A DNA stretch of 64,000 bases from Trichaptum fuscoviolaceum (lineage: Eukaryota > Basidiomycota > Agaricomycetes > Hymenochaetales > Trichaptaceae), in the NCBI GenBank assembly GCA_910574455.1, contig CAJSYZ010000008.1:2420707-2484706 (forward strand). Direction: 5' to 3'. The stretch's first letter is position 1; each line of letters opens with the position of its first letter. Made by a program: the position numbers and the translations under genes. Shown piece by piece: positions 45,750 to 58,400 of this stretch. The notes beneath the pieces are model-generated. The model saw nothing but the letters and a program-made list of their open reading frames with translations. It was not told the origin of the DNA and did not search any database.

Positions 45750-47410
45750 TTAATCGGATATCATCGAAGTGCTCGTATGCCAAATTTTGTTCGTTTCTTC
45801 GATAGCGGAGCGAGGAGGTGAATCTCGCTTCACTAGCATGTGTGACCTAGGAGTCATCAACTCATTATCTGCGAAAGCGAGCGCCATGGCATCACCAGCA
45901 GACCCAGTCGTCATCAACGATATGCGCGCGACACGCCCGGTCACGGTTGAAGGATCCAAGATGGCTGACAGGCCTTCCATATCTTCGTCCCCAGGTAGTG
46001 TAGCAGACCTAGCAAGGACATCATCGTCAGAAGTAAAGCATACGAAGTAAGAAGGGATGCGCACATGCTTTCCAGAGCTGGGCGCAGGAGGAAGCCGTCT
46101 TTGAAAGCATTGTAATCAGATAGATCAAGAAGGGAACATCTAGTGCTCCCCTCATCGTCAAGTGCTCTTAGAAAGAGGGATTTTGGTCCATCCTCATTCC
46201 GTACGACGTGACGAAATATAGCACATAAGCGGACTTTCGTATCGCTGTCTCCGTCCGACATTGTCGTCTGAAGCCATCGCGGGAGACGGCCACATTGCCA
46301 TAGTGGCATCGTGGACGTACAATCCCAGCCCGTCACTGCAACCTAGTTGCTATTCAACATAAAATACACAAAAGCATATTATACCCATCTACTCACAATT
46401 CTCCTAGGCACGGTTTCAGAAATCACGAAGTTCTTCAACCCAAGCTGATGGAAGTCAAGTGAAAATGGAGCCAGTTCCGGGTCATCGCCATCGAGACCTT
46501 TGCACTTCTCGATCAAGTCAGCCATCAGCGACATAATCTGTTCGACTTGAAGTCTGCAATCTTCCACGTCTCGTTGATATGCCACTGAAGCATCCTGAGA
46601 AACGAGCATCCTTGCACAGTCAATTTCCCTCTGTGCGCAAGCCAGCAAGTAGTCCTTCGCCATCGTAAAGGGTCCTCGGTCAATTGGAAGGTGCGCTCTA
46701 CCTTCAGAGAAGAAGGATGGTTTCACGATGCGCCCGACTATGAACCCATCTTCGGAGTTTGCGTACAGGCTACCGATGGATTCGAACCGGTGCCTAAAGA
46801 GTCGGACAGCCCATTTCGCTATCTGGGCTATGAGAATATCCTGTTCGCTCGGGCTGAGACTAGGAAAGAGGATGTCCATTGGCGCACCAGCAGCCTGATG
46901 AATCGGGTCAAGATACATTGAACTAGAAAGTCCTGTATTCCCTCACCTTTTCTACGAAAAGGTAGGGGCCGAGGGATGCGTCCACGCCATGTGCTAGTAT
47001 TCGAGGGACAGGTATAGATGTGTGGTCTCGAATATAGTGTGTAGTTGCTACCTACCGTAACCAATCAGTACGGAATGAAATGCTGCGTGGTCAAGACTTA
47101 CTTCTGAGCTGATTATGTAGTCTGGGACATGCGGCTCGAGAAGACAGCATAGGATGACGTTTCCGCCCTCGAGAGTAGCCTCAAATGTCTGTAGAGGGAG
47201 ACCGATCGGTGAATGCTCCATTGAGAGGTAGCAAACCCCTTACTCGTCGAATCCCATCTTCATTATAGTCAACGGATGAATCGACCTATAGGCGAAGAGC
47301 GTGCACTTACCTCTATTTCTTTGATCGATTCCAATCACCCTCTGTCCCACGACTTCGAATACGAGCCTCTTCAAAGTATCGAAGTCCACGATTGAACCTC
47401 CAGACGCCAT
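45750..47410 (-). CDS. aminoglycoside phosphotransferase-like (APH) family protein
   Basis: The start ATG at 47410 gives MASGGSIVDFDTLKRLVFEV. Following exons give TFEATLEGGNVILCCLLEPH, the lobe-two stretch FRHRFESIGSLYANSEDGFI with RGPFTMAKDYLLACAQRE, SLDFHQLGLKNFVISETVPR, and GWDCTSTMPLWQCGRLPRWL. The last exon (ISLMTTGSAGDAMALAFADN) joins in phase after LESM through GTGCGC..GCTAG and stops at 45750. This layout is the fungal APH/choline-kinase-like fold, predicted to be a small-molecule or protein kinase. In the catalytic loop the usual HxD is replaced by HQL, while Asn and the metal-binding Asp (GWD) remain. It may be a divergent subfamily or a weak kinase. The first frame of the conserved, gene-dense part of the window begins here. 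Confidence 0.7.
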
Positions 47411-47987
47411 CGTCAGAGTCCAGAATAATAAGCGAAAAGTAAGGAGCAAGGGCCAGTGGTTTAATCGTTACTTTTCAAAAGCCCAAGAAGATGATGCAGG
47501 GAGGCGATTGCCAAATATCAGTATATCCCGTAAACGAAAGCCTCTCATAACTTAAATCCTAGATACACGTGTAGACCACGACCTAATGATGTATCTTCTT
47601 GTGCTATTAAGATCATATTTCGTAGCTATAGATTCGAAGCGGAGAGAGGGCGGTCTCGTGCCGGGTTGAATCTCCCCTTAGATTAGATAGATGCACAAGA
47701 TGTGGGTGCCCAAGGTTTCAGCGAGGAAACAATGAGGCTGCATGGATCTAAAGCATCCCGGTTTCTCCCAGCACCTTGTGCAAATGATAATCGGGCCCAA
47801 GAGCAGCAGCAAGGCCCGTTAATGTGCCCCTTAAGCAGAGATGTCGATGTAAAGATCATAGTAGGATGAGAAGGATGAGCGTTAGGTTCAAAAGTTGTTG
47901 AAGCAACAAGCGGGCGCCTACTATACACCTTCCTTTCTAGATTAAGATGTGGACGGCGCCTCTTCTTGATTTTTGACTGCAACCACC
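47411..47987. other. divergent promoter region
   Basis: These 577 bp separate the APH-like start from the pcc1 start. Both genes are transcribed away from it, so it should hold both promoters. I saw no RNA gene. Confidence 0.4.
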
Positions 47988-48403
47988 ATGTCTGCACCCA
48001 ACGACACTGATCAATGGCACACTGTGTAAGATGCAAATGCACTACCTAAGATCCGCGATATAAATGTAATACTTCATTCTGATTTCAAGCTCGGTGCGCA
48101 TACCGTTCATTTCTTCAAAACACGCTTCAATCGTGAAGCAAGTGATTGAAGTCGACCCGGAGCTCCAGCCGCACGCTGTCAAACGCATATTAACAACTGA
48201 AGACGAGGTCCTTGTAGTGTAAGTAGATGACAGTGTACTCAATCGAACATTGTCGTCTAAACTATCCGAAAAGAACTTACACCTGTCTGACAATACGCCT
48301 CGCGCGATTAACAATCAATTCATGTTTGGAGAGCATTGAACTTATTGTACGGACTCTGGGTGAATTTGGCGAAGAGGCAGAGAAAGCGCCAAATTCAGCA
48401 TGA
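47988..48403 (+). CDS. pcc1: KEOPS/EKC complex subunit Pcc1
   Basis: Three small exons, 47988-48025, 48090-48218 and 48274-48403, join in phase 2/2 to give 98 residues, the normal size of Pcc1. Introns are GTAAGATGC..TTCAAG (64 bp) and GTAAGTAGA..GAAAAG (55 bp). The protein starts MSAPNDTDQWHTVSVRIPFI and reads SSKHASIVKQVIEVDPELQP, HAVKRILTTEDEVLVV and TYTCLTIRLARLTINSCLES, then IELIVRTLGEFG. These are the family hallmarks: the RIPF strand, the VD.EL.P..VKR turn, the RL.RL..NS.LE helix and the terminal LV.T helix. Pcc1 is the dimerisation subunit of the complex that makes t6A on tRNA and supports telomere maintenance. No exon is long enough to be found by simple ORF calling. Confidence 0.88.
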
Positions 48404-48621
48404 TAACAAGAAGGGACTGCAATGTTTCATTTGTATTTACGCTACAGAGAATTGGTTATGCTTGAGCGGGGCGGCGAATATCATATACTACATGTATATA
48501 TGCTCCGATAGTTATAATATGCTTTCTTGCCTCCAGCTCTATCCAAGAAGTGTCACAATACAAAGCGTAACTGCGAGCTGCCTTATACATACACCACTTT
48601 TACACCACTGATCAATCACAT

Positions 48622-50198
48622 TTACTCTTTGGCAGAATTCTCAGCATCGCCTTCGGCCTTCTTTTTGTTCTTCTTCTTGTCCTCACGTAACTTCTTCGTC
48701 AAAAGCTCCTTAAGCTCCGGATCCTCGAGTTCCTTCTCAGTCTTAACGAGTTCGGCCTTGTACCAAACGGGTGGGTGGGTCACAAGGGAAGGTCCTGCGG
48801 GTAAAAGAGCAATTGTGAAGTGGAAAGCAGCGACGAAGGTATTTGGGGGAGTATATCTAGCACATTTGAGCAAAACATCAATGTCATCGTCTATCAAGCA
48901 CGCCGATCAAACTCACATAACATCGTACGGCTTCACTAATGCATGCTGGCACGCCTCTTGCAAACCCATCCGCGCCTTCTTCTCATCTTCAAGAACCCGG
49001 ATATTGAAAGGGAATGCGCCCGCCTTTTTCTGCACCTCGGTAAAGACCGCACGCGATGTCTTCATCTTCAGCTGGTAGGTAATCGTTGAGTCCCTTTGGT
49101 GTACGGTTGCCTTCTGGTCCTCTGTCCGTGCCTAAGCAAAATCATCTGTGCCACTCCTCCTAAGTCGAGTGGAAATGCCTTCATACCTTTCCATCTTCGC
49201 CGGTCGTCACTAGGATATCAATTCCCCATACCTCGCCCTCCGCAAACGAGACAGTTTCGGTGTCTTTCTTCTGCTGTTCGCTCGGGTTGAGGATTATCCT
49301 CTTCTTGCCATCAATCACATTCTGAGTCTGTTGGCACGAAAGCATGCCTAATTACCAAAGTGGTAAATTAGCAGAATTTTTGTGTAAAAGGCAGCGAGCC
49401 TGACCTTCAACTGCCTTACAATCCCAAGCCGCCGTCACCTTGTTCACCGCGTCCGTCACCGCCCAGTTCTTGTTGCCCACTTTCACAAGACGCATCGCAG
49501 CCTCAGCCGCATGCCACGCCGCCTTGATCGCGTCCGCCTTCCGGCCGGTAACGGGGTCTTCAGCCGTCGCGCCCACAACGAGTGTCTCGGCTGCCACAGA
49601 GGCGAAGCCGTCGATATGCGCGCCGAGGTGCAGCTTCACGACATCGCCCTTTTGGAGAGTTTGCGAGGAAGCGGGATCTGAACTGCATTTATTCAGAACA
49701 AAATGATAAATTTGCAGTCAGTGAAAATTCTGTGCTTCTTCCGCGAGGCACGCGACATACGCAAGGGGAGAGAAATGTGCGACGCAATTGTTCACCGAGA
49801 TGCAGGTTGGGAATGCGATACCTGAGAGGAGTGTTGAGTATTGTGCAGACTGAGAGCTCTTGACTGACATACCCTTCTGCACCTTTACACCCTTAACCGG
49901 TTTGTTATACACAGCGCCTGTGCCCTCCTCGAGCAGCTTGTCGCCCTCGACGCATAAGTCCAGTATTTTAGCGCCGTCCACACAAAGCCCAACGAGCTTC
50001 TTCATGACATTGTTCACAATATCTGCAGCAGTCTAAAGCCGGGGAAATGCCCAACCAAAAAGTATATCGATGAGGATGAGTCTTTTTATATCAAACCCTG
50101 CCACAGCAAGTAAAATAACATACCTTGTACTTGGTCAGATCTGCCTCCGCCGTCGAACGCGGCTTCTCCTCCACTGGCTTCGTTTCGGGGGCAGACAT
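48622..50198 (-). CDS. EBP1/PA2G4-like protein (inactive methionine aminopeptidase fold)
   Basis: It starts at ATG 50198 with MSAPETKPVEEKPRSTAEAD. The exons then give TAADIVNNVMKKLVGLCVDG, AKILDLCVEGDKLLEEGTG, IAFPTCISVNNCVAHFSPLA and DVVKLHLGAHIDGFASVAAE. WHAAEAAMRLVKVGNKNWAV, NVIDGKKRIILNPSEQQKKD, YQLKMKTSRAVFTEVQKKAG and a lysine-rich tail ending KKKAEGDAENSAKE at 48622 follow. This is the order of the ErbB3-binding protein / fission yeast curved-DNA-binding protein family. They have the pita-bread aminopeptidase fold without peptidase activity and bind ribosomes and rRNA in ribosome biogenesis and translation. The C-terminal Lys/Glu tail is the usual RNA- and nucleic-acid-binding extension. 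Confidence 0.88.
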
Positions 50199-50723
50199 GG
50201 TTATATGCGTGTGTGTAGTTAGGAAGAAAAGCGAAGTGCGTTCGAGGGCAGAGGAAGGCGCATTGCAACCTCGACCTATGTACCTTCCTAATCGGGCCAC
50301 AGTTCGACTCACTCAATTCGAGCGGAAGCGAAGTAACGAACGGAACCAGAAAATAAGACCTGCACAATGACTGTGAACGCTTCAGAAATACTGCATTTTT
50401 GCGTAGTTATACTATGATACATAGCGAGGTTGAGAACAATGCGTATGATACAATGCTAGCTCCGATCATCTCCAGTCTCTTTCTCTCCAACCAGCGAAGA
50501 GAACGCAAGGAACGTGACACGAAGGATAGACAGTAAGTGTAACAAGAGAATGCATATTTACGAAATAAGTCATTGTGGGTGCGAAGAGTGTATTTGAGAG
50601 GGTCCAGAGATATTAACGATCGACGAGTTGAGTATCATTTTAGCATAGTGCATGCTAGTTTTAGTGCGGTCGGCGATTGCGATGGCTCGTGGCTCTTGAA
50701 CGTTCGGATTTTTCGGTCGGATT
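50199..50723. other. intergenic, EBP1-like upstream region
   Basis: This lies between the EBP1-like start and the methyltransferase stop, both on the minus strand. There is no gene. Confidence 0.35.
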
Positions 50724-53213
50724 TTACTTGCTCGACCGCTTGACGTACGCGTGCCCGTTGGTAGTCGGGATCGGTGAGGCGGTTCTACACACAAACCCCC
50801 GCAGAGAACGGAGAAGCTCCGGTTTCGCTGAGGCGTAGTATGCGTTGACATCGCCGCTGTCGCCCTTTTCACGCCAATCGAGCCATTCGGGGTCTGGAAG
50901 CCGAGGAGGCAGCGGCCAGCCTAGACGAGCGCGAATTTCGTTGCGCATACCTATTCGGTCTTGCATATCGCTGTCCAACGTGAAGTCCAAGTATAGACAA
51001 AGCGAGCCAGGGCAAGGGCGACGAGGGGCGAATACCATCGGGATTATAGGACAAGCGAGAGAGGGGAAGAAGAGAAAACGTAAGTCTAGGTACGGGCAAG
51101 ATGTGGAGGGGCGAGCGAGAGGCGAGGAAAAAAAAGAGGAGTGAGGGGAAAGAAAAAAAGACACGCACCACACCCAATTTCGAAAGAGCATTTCAAAATC
51201 ATCACGATCCAGCCGCGGATTCGGTGGGAACCGTTCGTGCCTATACATCCGGTCGTACTGCTCCCACATCGCCTCCTTGCACTCGCGTACCATTTGCAGC
51301 GTCCGGGAGAGCGCCAGCCGTGCTCGACTTAGAATCGTGGCTTCGTCATCGTCGTCCCCGAGAGTGCTGCTTCCAGATAATGAGCTAGTGGACTCCGACC
51401 CGCGCCGAGGTAAGGGAGATGTTGGAGATGGGTTCGCAGAGTCATACATGTCGATGAGCGTTGATGAAGACGAAGAAGAGCTTAAGGATGCGAAAGACTC
51501 GCTTGCAGGGTGTTTCCAATCTCCGTTCCCTATGTTCGGACTTGGACTTGCCTGCACGCTTACCGGGTCCTTGCTTTCCTTCGTTTTATCTTCATAACGT
51601 TTTGACTTCGGGATGAGAATGCTTGGCGAGGGCAGGTATACTTTGAGAGCAGGCATGTTGTGCACCTCTGCGAACGCAGCCTGGAGGTAGAAAGGAAGCA
51701 CCGTCGTCACCTGTGGGTTGATAAACCGAGTACTGAGCATCTGCAGAAAGCACTCTTTCAGTCTCTCGTGATTTCTCTGGTCTATACGGCCTTCAGATAT
51801 CGTATCGACGCTTGAGCGTGAGTGACCGGGACGATATTCGTCCGAATCCGTGTCTTCTCTATGATCAATCTCGAAGCGAAAGAGTTGATTCCGACCCGTA
51901 GTGGGGCTATGTTTCGGGCTTGGATTCAAGTCATAACCAAGGTCATCGTCCGATTCACTATCGCTATTGGGCGGAGCGAAGATGGGCGAGCGACGGTCTA
52001 TCTCCCGGATAGTAGGTGCCGAGTAGTCATCCCATCCCTCGTTTCGTGACCACGGTATCGGTGATGCTCGAGGTGTCCGTGAATTGGGAGAATCGGGACA
52101 CGGAAATATCAAGTCTTCTTCGATGACTTCAAGTGTTGCACCAGGTTTCAGCACCCGCACCATTTCCTACTCGATGCGAAATCAATGAAATGGAACAAGA
52201 GAGAAGAGGATGAGGAGTCTAATGAGCGCAGATCGCTCGGAAATGTAACTGGTTCACACCTACCTCGATGACACTTTGCCACTGCACATTGTCGGGTTAG
52301 TACATTTTTATCCATGGAGGAATATATGCAGTGCGCACACAAAAGTATGCCTTCTGCACAGAAAGTTTTGACCCACCTCGTCTTCGGGGACACCGAGCCC
52401 AATACATTGTATCCGAGCATAATCAAACTCCCCGTCCGGAAACGGTAGCCGTTCGAGGCTGGAAAAAGTAGCGATAATTGTCGAGGGAAAAAGCACGGAA
52501 GCATATGGATGTATCAGAGTCAATTTTTTCGAAATGAGGGTAAATCAACAGTCAGGCACACGCGGGAATAGTGGAAAAAGTAATGAACATACAAATTGCC
52601 GCGTATCCATTGTATGCGCTTTGCGAGATCGGTGATACTCGAGTCGTAGCGCGCAGCGAGCTTGAGGTTGGGCTGTCGTCCATGTATGTCCAAGCCGACA
52701 AACGACGTTCTCTACAAAAGATAAACTGTTAATACAAAAAGACGTTCGTAACGCAAATAGAGTGTGCATGTACGGACCGACCATTCCTTCGCTGCTTCGA
52801 GAACCCACGAACCTCCTCCGCAACCCAAGTCAAGCACGCGCCTCGGTGTTGAAGGCAATGGCTTGAGTGTCAACCCGGAAAAGAGCTCCTTCAGCACTAG
52901 ATGGTCGACCGTGTCGCTGGTATTATACACAGAGCTTCAGTGAACTGGCTTAGCCCGGTAGGCACACCACTCACAAGTTGAGATGGGAGCTCGAGTAGCT
53001 TTGCGGGTAAGGGACTTCGCCTGTCTTCCGGTGTCTTTTACGTGCCCGCTCGAGCAGCTCGACGCCGACTTCCTTATGTACCAAATGCTGGGGTGCAACA
53101 AGCGAAACAGGACTCGGCGTCGGCGTCGGCGCGGGTGTGGGGTATGCCGGAAGCATACTCGACCTCGACGTCGTCGAGAATTCGGAAGGAAATGCCACAG
53201 CGTTTGTGCTCAT
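50724..53213 (-). CDS. SAM-dependent methyltransferase with a long disordered insert
   Basis: It starts at ATG 53213 (MSTNAVAFPSEFSTTSRSSM) with a Pro/Ser-rich leader. DTVDHLVLKELFSGLTLKPL comes before motif I (RRVLDLGCGGGSWVLEAA), the SAM-binding loop. The exons then give SFVGLDIHGRQPNLKLAARY (motif II area), LERLPFPDGEFDYARIQCIG and EMVRVLKPGATLEVIEEDLI, the end of the Rossmann core. About 250 residues of Ser/Asp-rich disorder follow, then a helical segment (KEAMWEQYDRMYRHERFPPN) and a C-terminal block (NEIRARLGWPLPPRLPDPEW to stop 50724). A pyrimidine-rich stretch around 51170-50980 in the long frame is probably an in-frame intron. This fits the fungal class I methyltransferases of unknown substrate. 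Confidence 0.82.
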
Positions 53214-54057
53214 TGTCGGTTCTGGCAGCGGGGGTGGCGGGAAGGAAAGGGAGGGAAATGGGGAATACGGACGAGCGTTTGTGCTAAGTAAGAGCAGGAG
53301 TGCGCTAAAGGAATGAACATCGTGCCGAAAACCGAGAAAAACGAAAAATGCGAAAATGCGAAAATACTATTGCGAGGTACATTCGACAGTGATGGCACAT
53401 CTTTCCATTAGAATACTTCCGTCGCCTCCATGGTTATGATCGGCCACTCACCTTCCCGACCCTGCAACACATACAATCGCTCGTTTAATCTTTGCGAAGA
53501 TACATACGTAGAGATAGAAACATATCTCCCAAACGCAACTCAAAATGTATGCAACTTCATTCCATTTTGCAGAAGGGGTGTGACAATTAGATCTTGACCG
53601 AGATGTCATACACTTTAGTCCTAACCGAAGAAGGCGTAAGCTGCGCTTGTCTATTGCACCCCTTGGCTTTTGACAAGCGCCCATACTATTTCCAGGCTTT
53701 GCGTCCAGAACCCATCAGTGATAAAAGCAAATTTGTCGGAAACAGAGAGGGGCAAGAGCAGTCAATTCTTTGCATGCGTTCTTCATCGAAGTTCATTCAA
53801 TGTCTTACGCTGGGTGGAAGGCCTCGATAGACGTTGGGCCTCAAAAACGTCTAGGAGTCCTCTTCATCTGTTTGTTTATTAACTCCCTACGACACCGAAC
53901 AGATATAGGAAGTGTAAGCTGTAGAGAGCTTGAACAATGAAGTGTGTTTAATGTATGATTAGTAGTAGTATCATTGCCAAACATATAATTTTAAGACAAT
54001 TTGGAACTCCGCCCAATTTGCTATCTTGGGAAAGACCGTCACTCGTAGTTGCTCACC
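53214..54057. other. divergent promoter region
   Basis: These 844 bp lie between two outward-facing genes (methyltransferase minus, NDUFB8 plus). Short frames exist on both strands, but none is recognisable. An AT-rich stretch (ATAATTTTAAG) precedes the NDUFB8 start. Confidence 0.4.
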
Positions 54058-54707
54058 ATGAACACTACCGCCCTCCGTCGTCTGGCCGCCAGCCGGCGCG
54101 CCTTCTCTACCGCGCGCGTTGCAGGACGGTCTTATGCGACGACCTCAACACCTGTAAAGTATGGTCCTGAAGAGAAGGACCCGCAGCTCAATGGCTACCC
54201 CGAACTGCCTGACGTATCGCGTCAACGGCTTCCACCTACAGGATGGTGGGACACCCAGATGAGACGTAACTTCGGGGACACGGTGCGTTCTCCTATGTCA
54301 TAAACAACAAGACTGAGCTCTCATATTGTGAAATAATGAACAGCTGCACGAGAAGGAGGAATTGTATTCGATGTGGGGTCCGGACGTGCACCAGATTCCT
54401 CCGTACGAGGCCTTGAAGCAGTTCACATTCGCATTCTCACTTTTCGGCGGCATCATGCTGTTCTCGTACCTCGTCACACCAACCAAGCCCGTCGTTCCGC
54501 GGGAATACCCCTTCGATGGCCTCGTCAAAGAGCTCGGCGGACTGGAAGAGAACAAGGTATCGTCTTGCCTGTCATTCACATACCTATTGTGGGGACATCA
54601 CACTAATGCAATCTTATCTTGTTTCGCCATTGGACTTAACCTTCTGGGTTCTTCTCTTGCACTTGTATCAGGCGCGGGCGGAATCGTTGGAGGCGGACGA
54701 GGAGTGA
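54058..54707 (+). CDS. NADH:ubiquinone oxidoreductase ASHI/NDUFB8 subunit, mitochondrial
   Basis: Exons 54058-54282, 54344-54556 and 54672-54707 are all phase 0 and give 157 residues, the size of the family. The N-terminus MNTTALRRLAASRRAFSTAR is Arg/Ser/Ala-rich without acids, a classic mitochondrial presequence. Then come DPQLNGYPELPDVSRQRLPP with GWWDTQMRRNFGD, EELYSMWGPDVHQIPPYEAL, one transmembrane helix (FTFAFSLFGGIMLFSYLVTP), and REYPFDGLVKELGG. The short last exon is ARAESLEADEE. This is an accessory subunit of the complex I membrane arm. The open frame in front of the ATG extends only three codons, to a TTG, so the ATG is the start. Confidence 0.9.
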
Positions 54708-55422
54708 TGAAACAGACTAAATGAAGTGCTGTTAGAAAAGATTGTGGAATGAAAGGCGTTTCATCCACACACACACCTCAATAGACTCGAATTTCACTGA
54801 TATTTGCGTGATATGAAGGCCGCTGGAGCGCTCGGGGATCCTTTGCCGGTTATCTTCATTATCTCACAGCATACCCCATTCCCACAAGATCTCTCAATCC
54901 CACCCTGCTTCATTTAGGATAAGGCTGGTGACCTCGACTCGCGGAATCTAGCTTCTCAGTATCCATGTCACGGATCTTTTCTGGACTCTGTCATGACCAT
55001 GGTCGTTCGGTGTTCTGAGTTCTGGAAATGTGGATATGCTGCGTGCCACTCATTACTCTCCCCCAGTTACTCTACGCCCGCTTCAAGCGCAGTCGGCGCC
55101 GCTGCTTTCGCCATAAGCTTTGCCTCACACGAATACGGGAGTTGAAAGTCTACGATAATCGTTCCTCTACGTAAGTGTGAGAACTGGAGCGGTCAATGAT
55201 ATTCCATTTCAGTTCATCTCCGAGGTTTGGTAGAATGATACATGCAGGGTGAAAAGCCAAACATTAAATAGGTCATCATAGATACAGATCTGTTCTGCGG
55301 TATTACCCATCCAGACTCCAGTGCGCCATTCATGGGAGAGAGATATAATCAGTGATACATATGCTCGAGTGGAACTATGTCTAATGTACATGCGTTTGAG
55401 CTTAAATAGTGAATAAGTATGG
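54708..55422. other. convergent intergenic region
   Basis: It separates the convergent NDUFB8 and XPG/Rad2 3' ends. I saw no gene. Confidence 0.35.
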
Positions 55423-58400
55423 TCAAGCGTCCTGGTATTCCGATCCGTCCGATCCTGAGTCTAAGTCTGAGTTTAGAGAAACTTCTCCGTTTTTAGTACT
55501 AGTACCTGCGGCTTCAGACCCCCCCTCAGCCTGAGCGCCGCGAAACGCTGGACGTGGTCGTACGCGCGCGCGCAGAGCAATCTCCCTCACAGGTACGTCT
55601 GAGGGTAGTGCAGCGACGAATTCACCATCGTCTGTTGCGTTTGATGTAGATGCTGCTGCCAAGTCAGTGGCTTTGCTTTTCCGGGCTCTTGAGGAACTGG
55701 ACTTCGCTCCACGGCCCCGTTCACCTCGAGCACGAGAACCGCCTCTTACTCCCCGAGCAGTCTCCCCCGATCTAGCAGAGGCTTTCTTCCTCTTCTTCAC
55801 AACTGGCTGCTCCTGCGGTTCTTCCCCATCTGAGCCCACCGAAGTCGATGAAGTGGAAGCGCTTGGCGCTGCACGGCTACTACCAGTCACCTTCCCTTTG
55901 CCCCTCGACTTCTTTGCCTTCGGTTCAGAAGAAGACTCGCCTTCTTGCGCCCTCTTTCGTGCCTGCTCTTTCCTGTGCTCGGTTACAAGATCTTGCAGGC
56001 GTCGACTCTTGTATACTTGCTGCTTACGCGGTTCGGCGGCACCTGTCCCTGCCGACACGCTGAAGAAGTCGTTCAAGAGCCCCTGGCGGTTCGTAGTGCT
56101 CGCCTGTGCAAAATATAAGTTGTGATCAGTTTCACTTTTTGTCATCCACTTTGTTCGGGATTTATATCGACCCTCTAGCTCGAGGCTAGGCGAGTCAAAC
56201 GCGCACCGAGTATTACCCTTGATGACTCGGAGAATAGGCATCAAGAAAACGACGCTTACCTGCCCACGTCTGTTCATCTTATGAATGATAGGCTGCAGCA
56301 GTTCGTCGACTTTAACGGCGTTCCACGAGAGTTCTTCCCTGAGAAAGCTGCGAGGTCGAAAAGGCAGTATGTCGGCGTTCCATCATATACTCTCTTGTAG
56401 CGTACACTGTGTGCTTACCCGCGAAGTCCGTCGAGATCCGGAAGGCCCCATTTGAATGGTTCCTCAGAGCTATCGACAACGGGATGGTAATAGGCATCTC
56501 GCTAGAAAACAGTAGATCAATTTTTGAACTAGTTTTAGTGCCTAGTGATCGTTTAACTATCGCAGAGACCAACTCTCACCACTGCGGGATTCGGCCAATC
56601 GCTTGGAAGGTACAAGTCCTTGAATCGCTTTTTCTGTACATGGGGGAAATCAGGGCGCGTTATTTATTTAGCCATGGAGACGAGAAGAAAACTCTAAAAA
56701 TTAAAGTAAAGTAATAGAGTGAATTGCAAGCGAGACAATACGCACGAAACGTCTCCGGAACTTCGAGGGATTGTCTGATTCTTTATCTCGGCCCGTCTGC
56801 ACTTTGGTCCACCAGTCTTTGAATTTGTGCAGTCCATCTTCGCCCGGAAACTCTCTTAGGAGTTCCATGGCGACGACGGGGCCGACCCCCGGGAGGCCTT
56901 CAACGTAGTCCGACCCGAGCAGGAAGGCCAATCGGACAAGCTTATCGCGGTCAAGCCCGAGCTCGCGGTCGAGGTCATTGAGGAGGAAGCACTCAACGGT
57001 CTTGGACTGGTTGAACATATTCTTGAAGACGCGTATGCCGCCAAAGAGGAAGACGTCTGAGTCGTCTGTGATGATTCCGTCGACAAGCCCGAGCTGGACG
57101 AGCTCCGCACATTGCGCTTCTGCTTCCATGGGCGCTGTGAGGTATGGGATGCCGAATAAGCGCAACATCATCTGCAATATATTGTAATGATGATATATCA
57201 AAATTTTATAGGAGAGAAAAAATAAAAAAAGCGGACCATAATTTGCGTGACCATCGCTTGGGTGACATCTTCTGAATCTCGCATCGCCGTTTTCTTCTGT
57301 TGGTTCAGTTGGCGAATCTCGTCGTCGATCTCGCGCCTAACACTGTCAAGGTCTTTGCCTTTTACTTGTGATACGAACTGAGCGAATTCGGTTTCCTCCT
57401 CGTGCGGCCTCATTTCGTGCGCGGCGTCCCAGTGCCCTTCACGTTCTGCCGCAACCTCTGTTGCAGATTTCTCCAGGGCAGGAGAAGCCGGTCGTGACCA
57501 AGTCTCGCCCTCGTCTTCCGAGTCGGAGTCGATCGTCAACAAGCCATCAACACTGACCAGTACTGCTTCTGGGCTCAGGTTTCTGCTCGGCTGAGGTGCT
57601 GATCGTTTCGGCGTTTCTGTTGGCTGTTGGCTGTGCTGTTCTACTGCTTTTTGATCGAGTCGTGAGCTAGGCTTCAAAATACGTGACGTTGGCGTTGAAC
57701 GTGGAGGAATCGCCAAAGGTCCTGTGGATCGCTCTAACGTGGGTTCTGCAAAATGCACGGTAACCGGCTTTGATGGTTCAACCTGTGCCTCTTCTAAGTC
57801 ATTCTCAGACTCTTCAACGAGCCTGACAGGTGCGGAAGGCAGATTCACGCGAGGGGAATCAATTAGTTTCAGTTCGCTGGTCTGCAGCTTCGGTAGCTTT
57901 TCCTGTGCGTTTGCCAGTAAAGATAGACTTTCATCATAAGCGAGAACCTTGGAGGGGACAACTGTTTCGGCAGGAATATTCCCTTCCGTAGGAACAGGTA
58001 CCTCCTCCAAATCGTCATCAGAATCGCTAAGGTTAGCCGGTGGACTTGGTTCAGAGGGTAGAAGCAAAGTCGGATTGCTGAAGAGAGCGTTCGTCGGTCC
58101 TTCCACACCATCTTTGTGGTCTGTGTTCGCAAACTTGAGTTGAGTAGCAAGTCTTGACGGCGTCGGAGCGTACAGGTCATTCTCAGAGTCCGAGCTCGAC
58201 TGCAGAACGCGGCGGGACTGATTTGGTGTCTTAGGTGGTGTTGTCTTTGGAGTCTTTGGTGACGAGAACTCCTTTGAGGCCTGCACGGCTCTTCGTAGGT
58301 CATCGGCTTCTTTTTCTTCGAGTGCGGCAAGCGAGGCTTGAGTTGCTACAACCATTTCAGCGTCTTCTATCTCCTCCCACTCTATGTCTTCGTCGCTTTC

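Noticed and set aside
46740..46810. GGATTCGAACCGGTGCC resembles a tRNA T-arm
   Set aside because: It lies inside the APH-like coding exon on the other strand, and no matching D-arm, anticodon arm or acceptor stem is present.
45750..47410. Loss of the catalytic Asp (HQL instead of HxD) read as proof of a pseudokinase
   Set aside because: Divergent fungal APH subfamilies may use a shifted loop. Without an alignment this cannot be called, so it is only noted in the feature.
45750..48320. Possible TET/JBP oxygenase beside the Plavaka element, as described for other fungal DNA transposons
   Set aside because: Every frame here belongs to the APH-like protein or pcc1. No 2-oxoglutarate oxygenase motif is present in the window.
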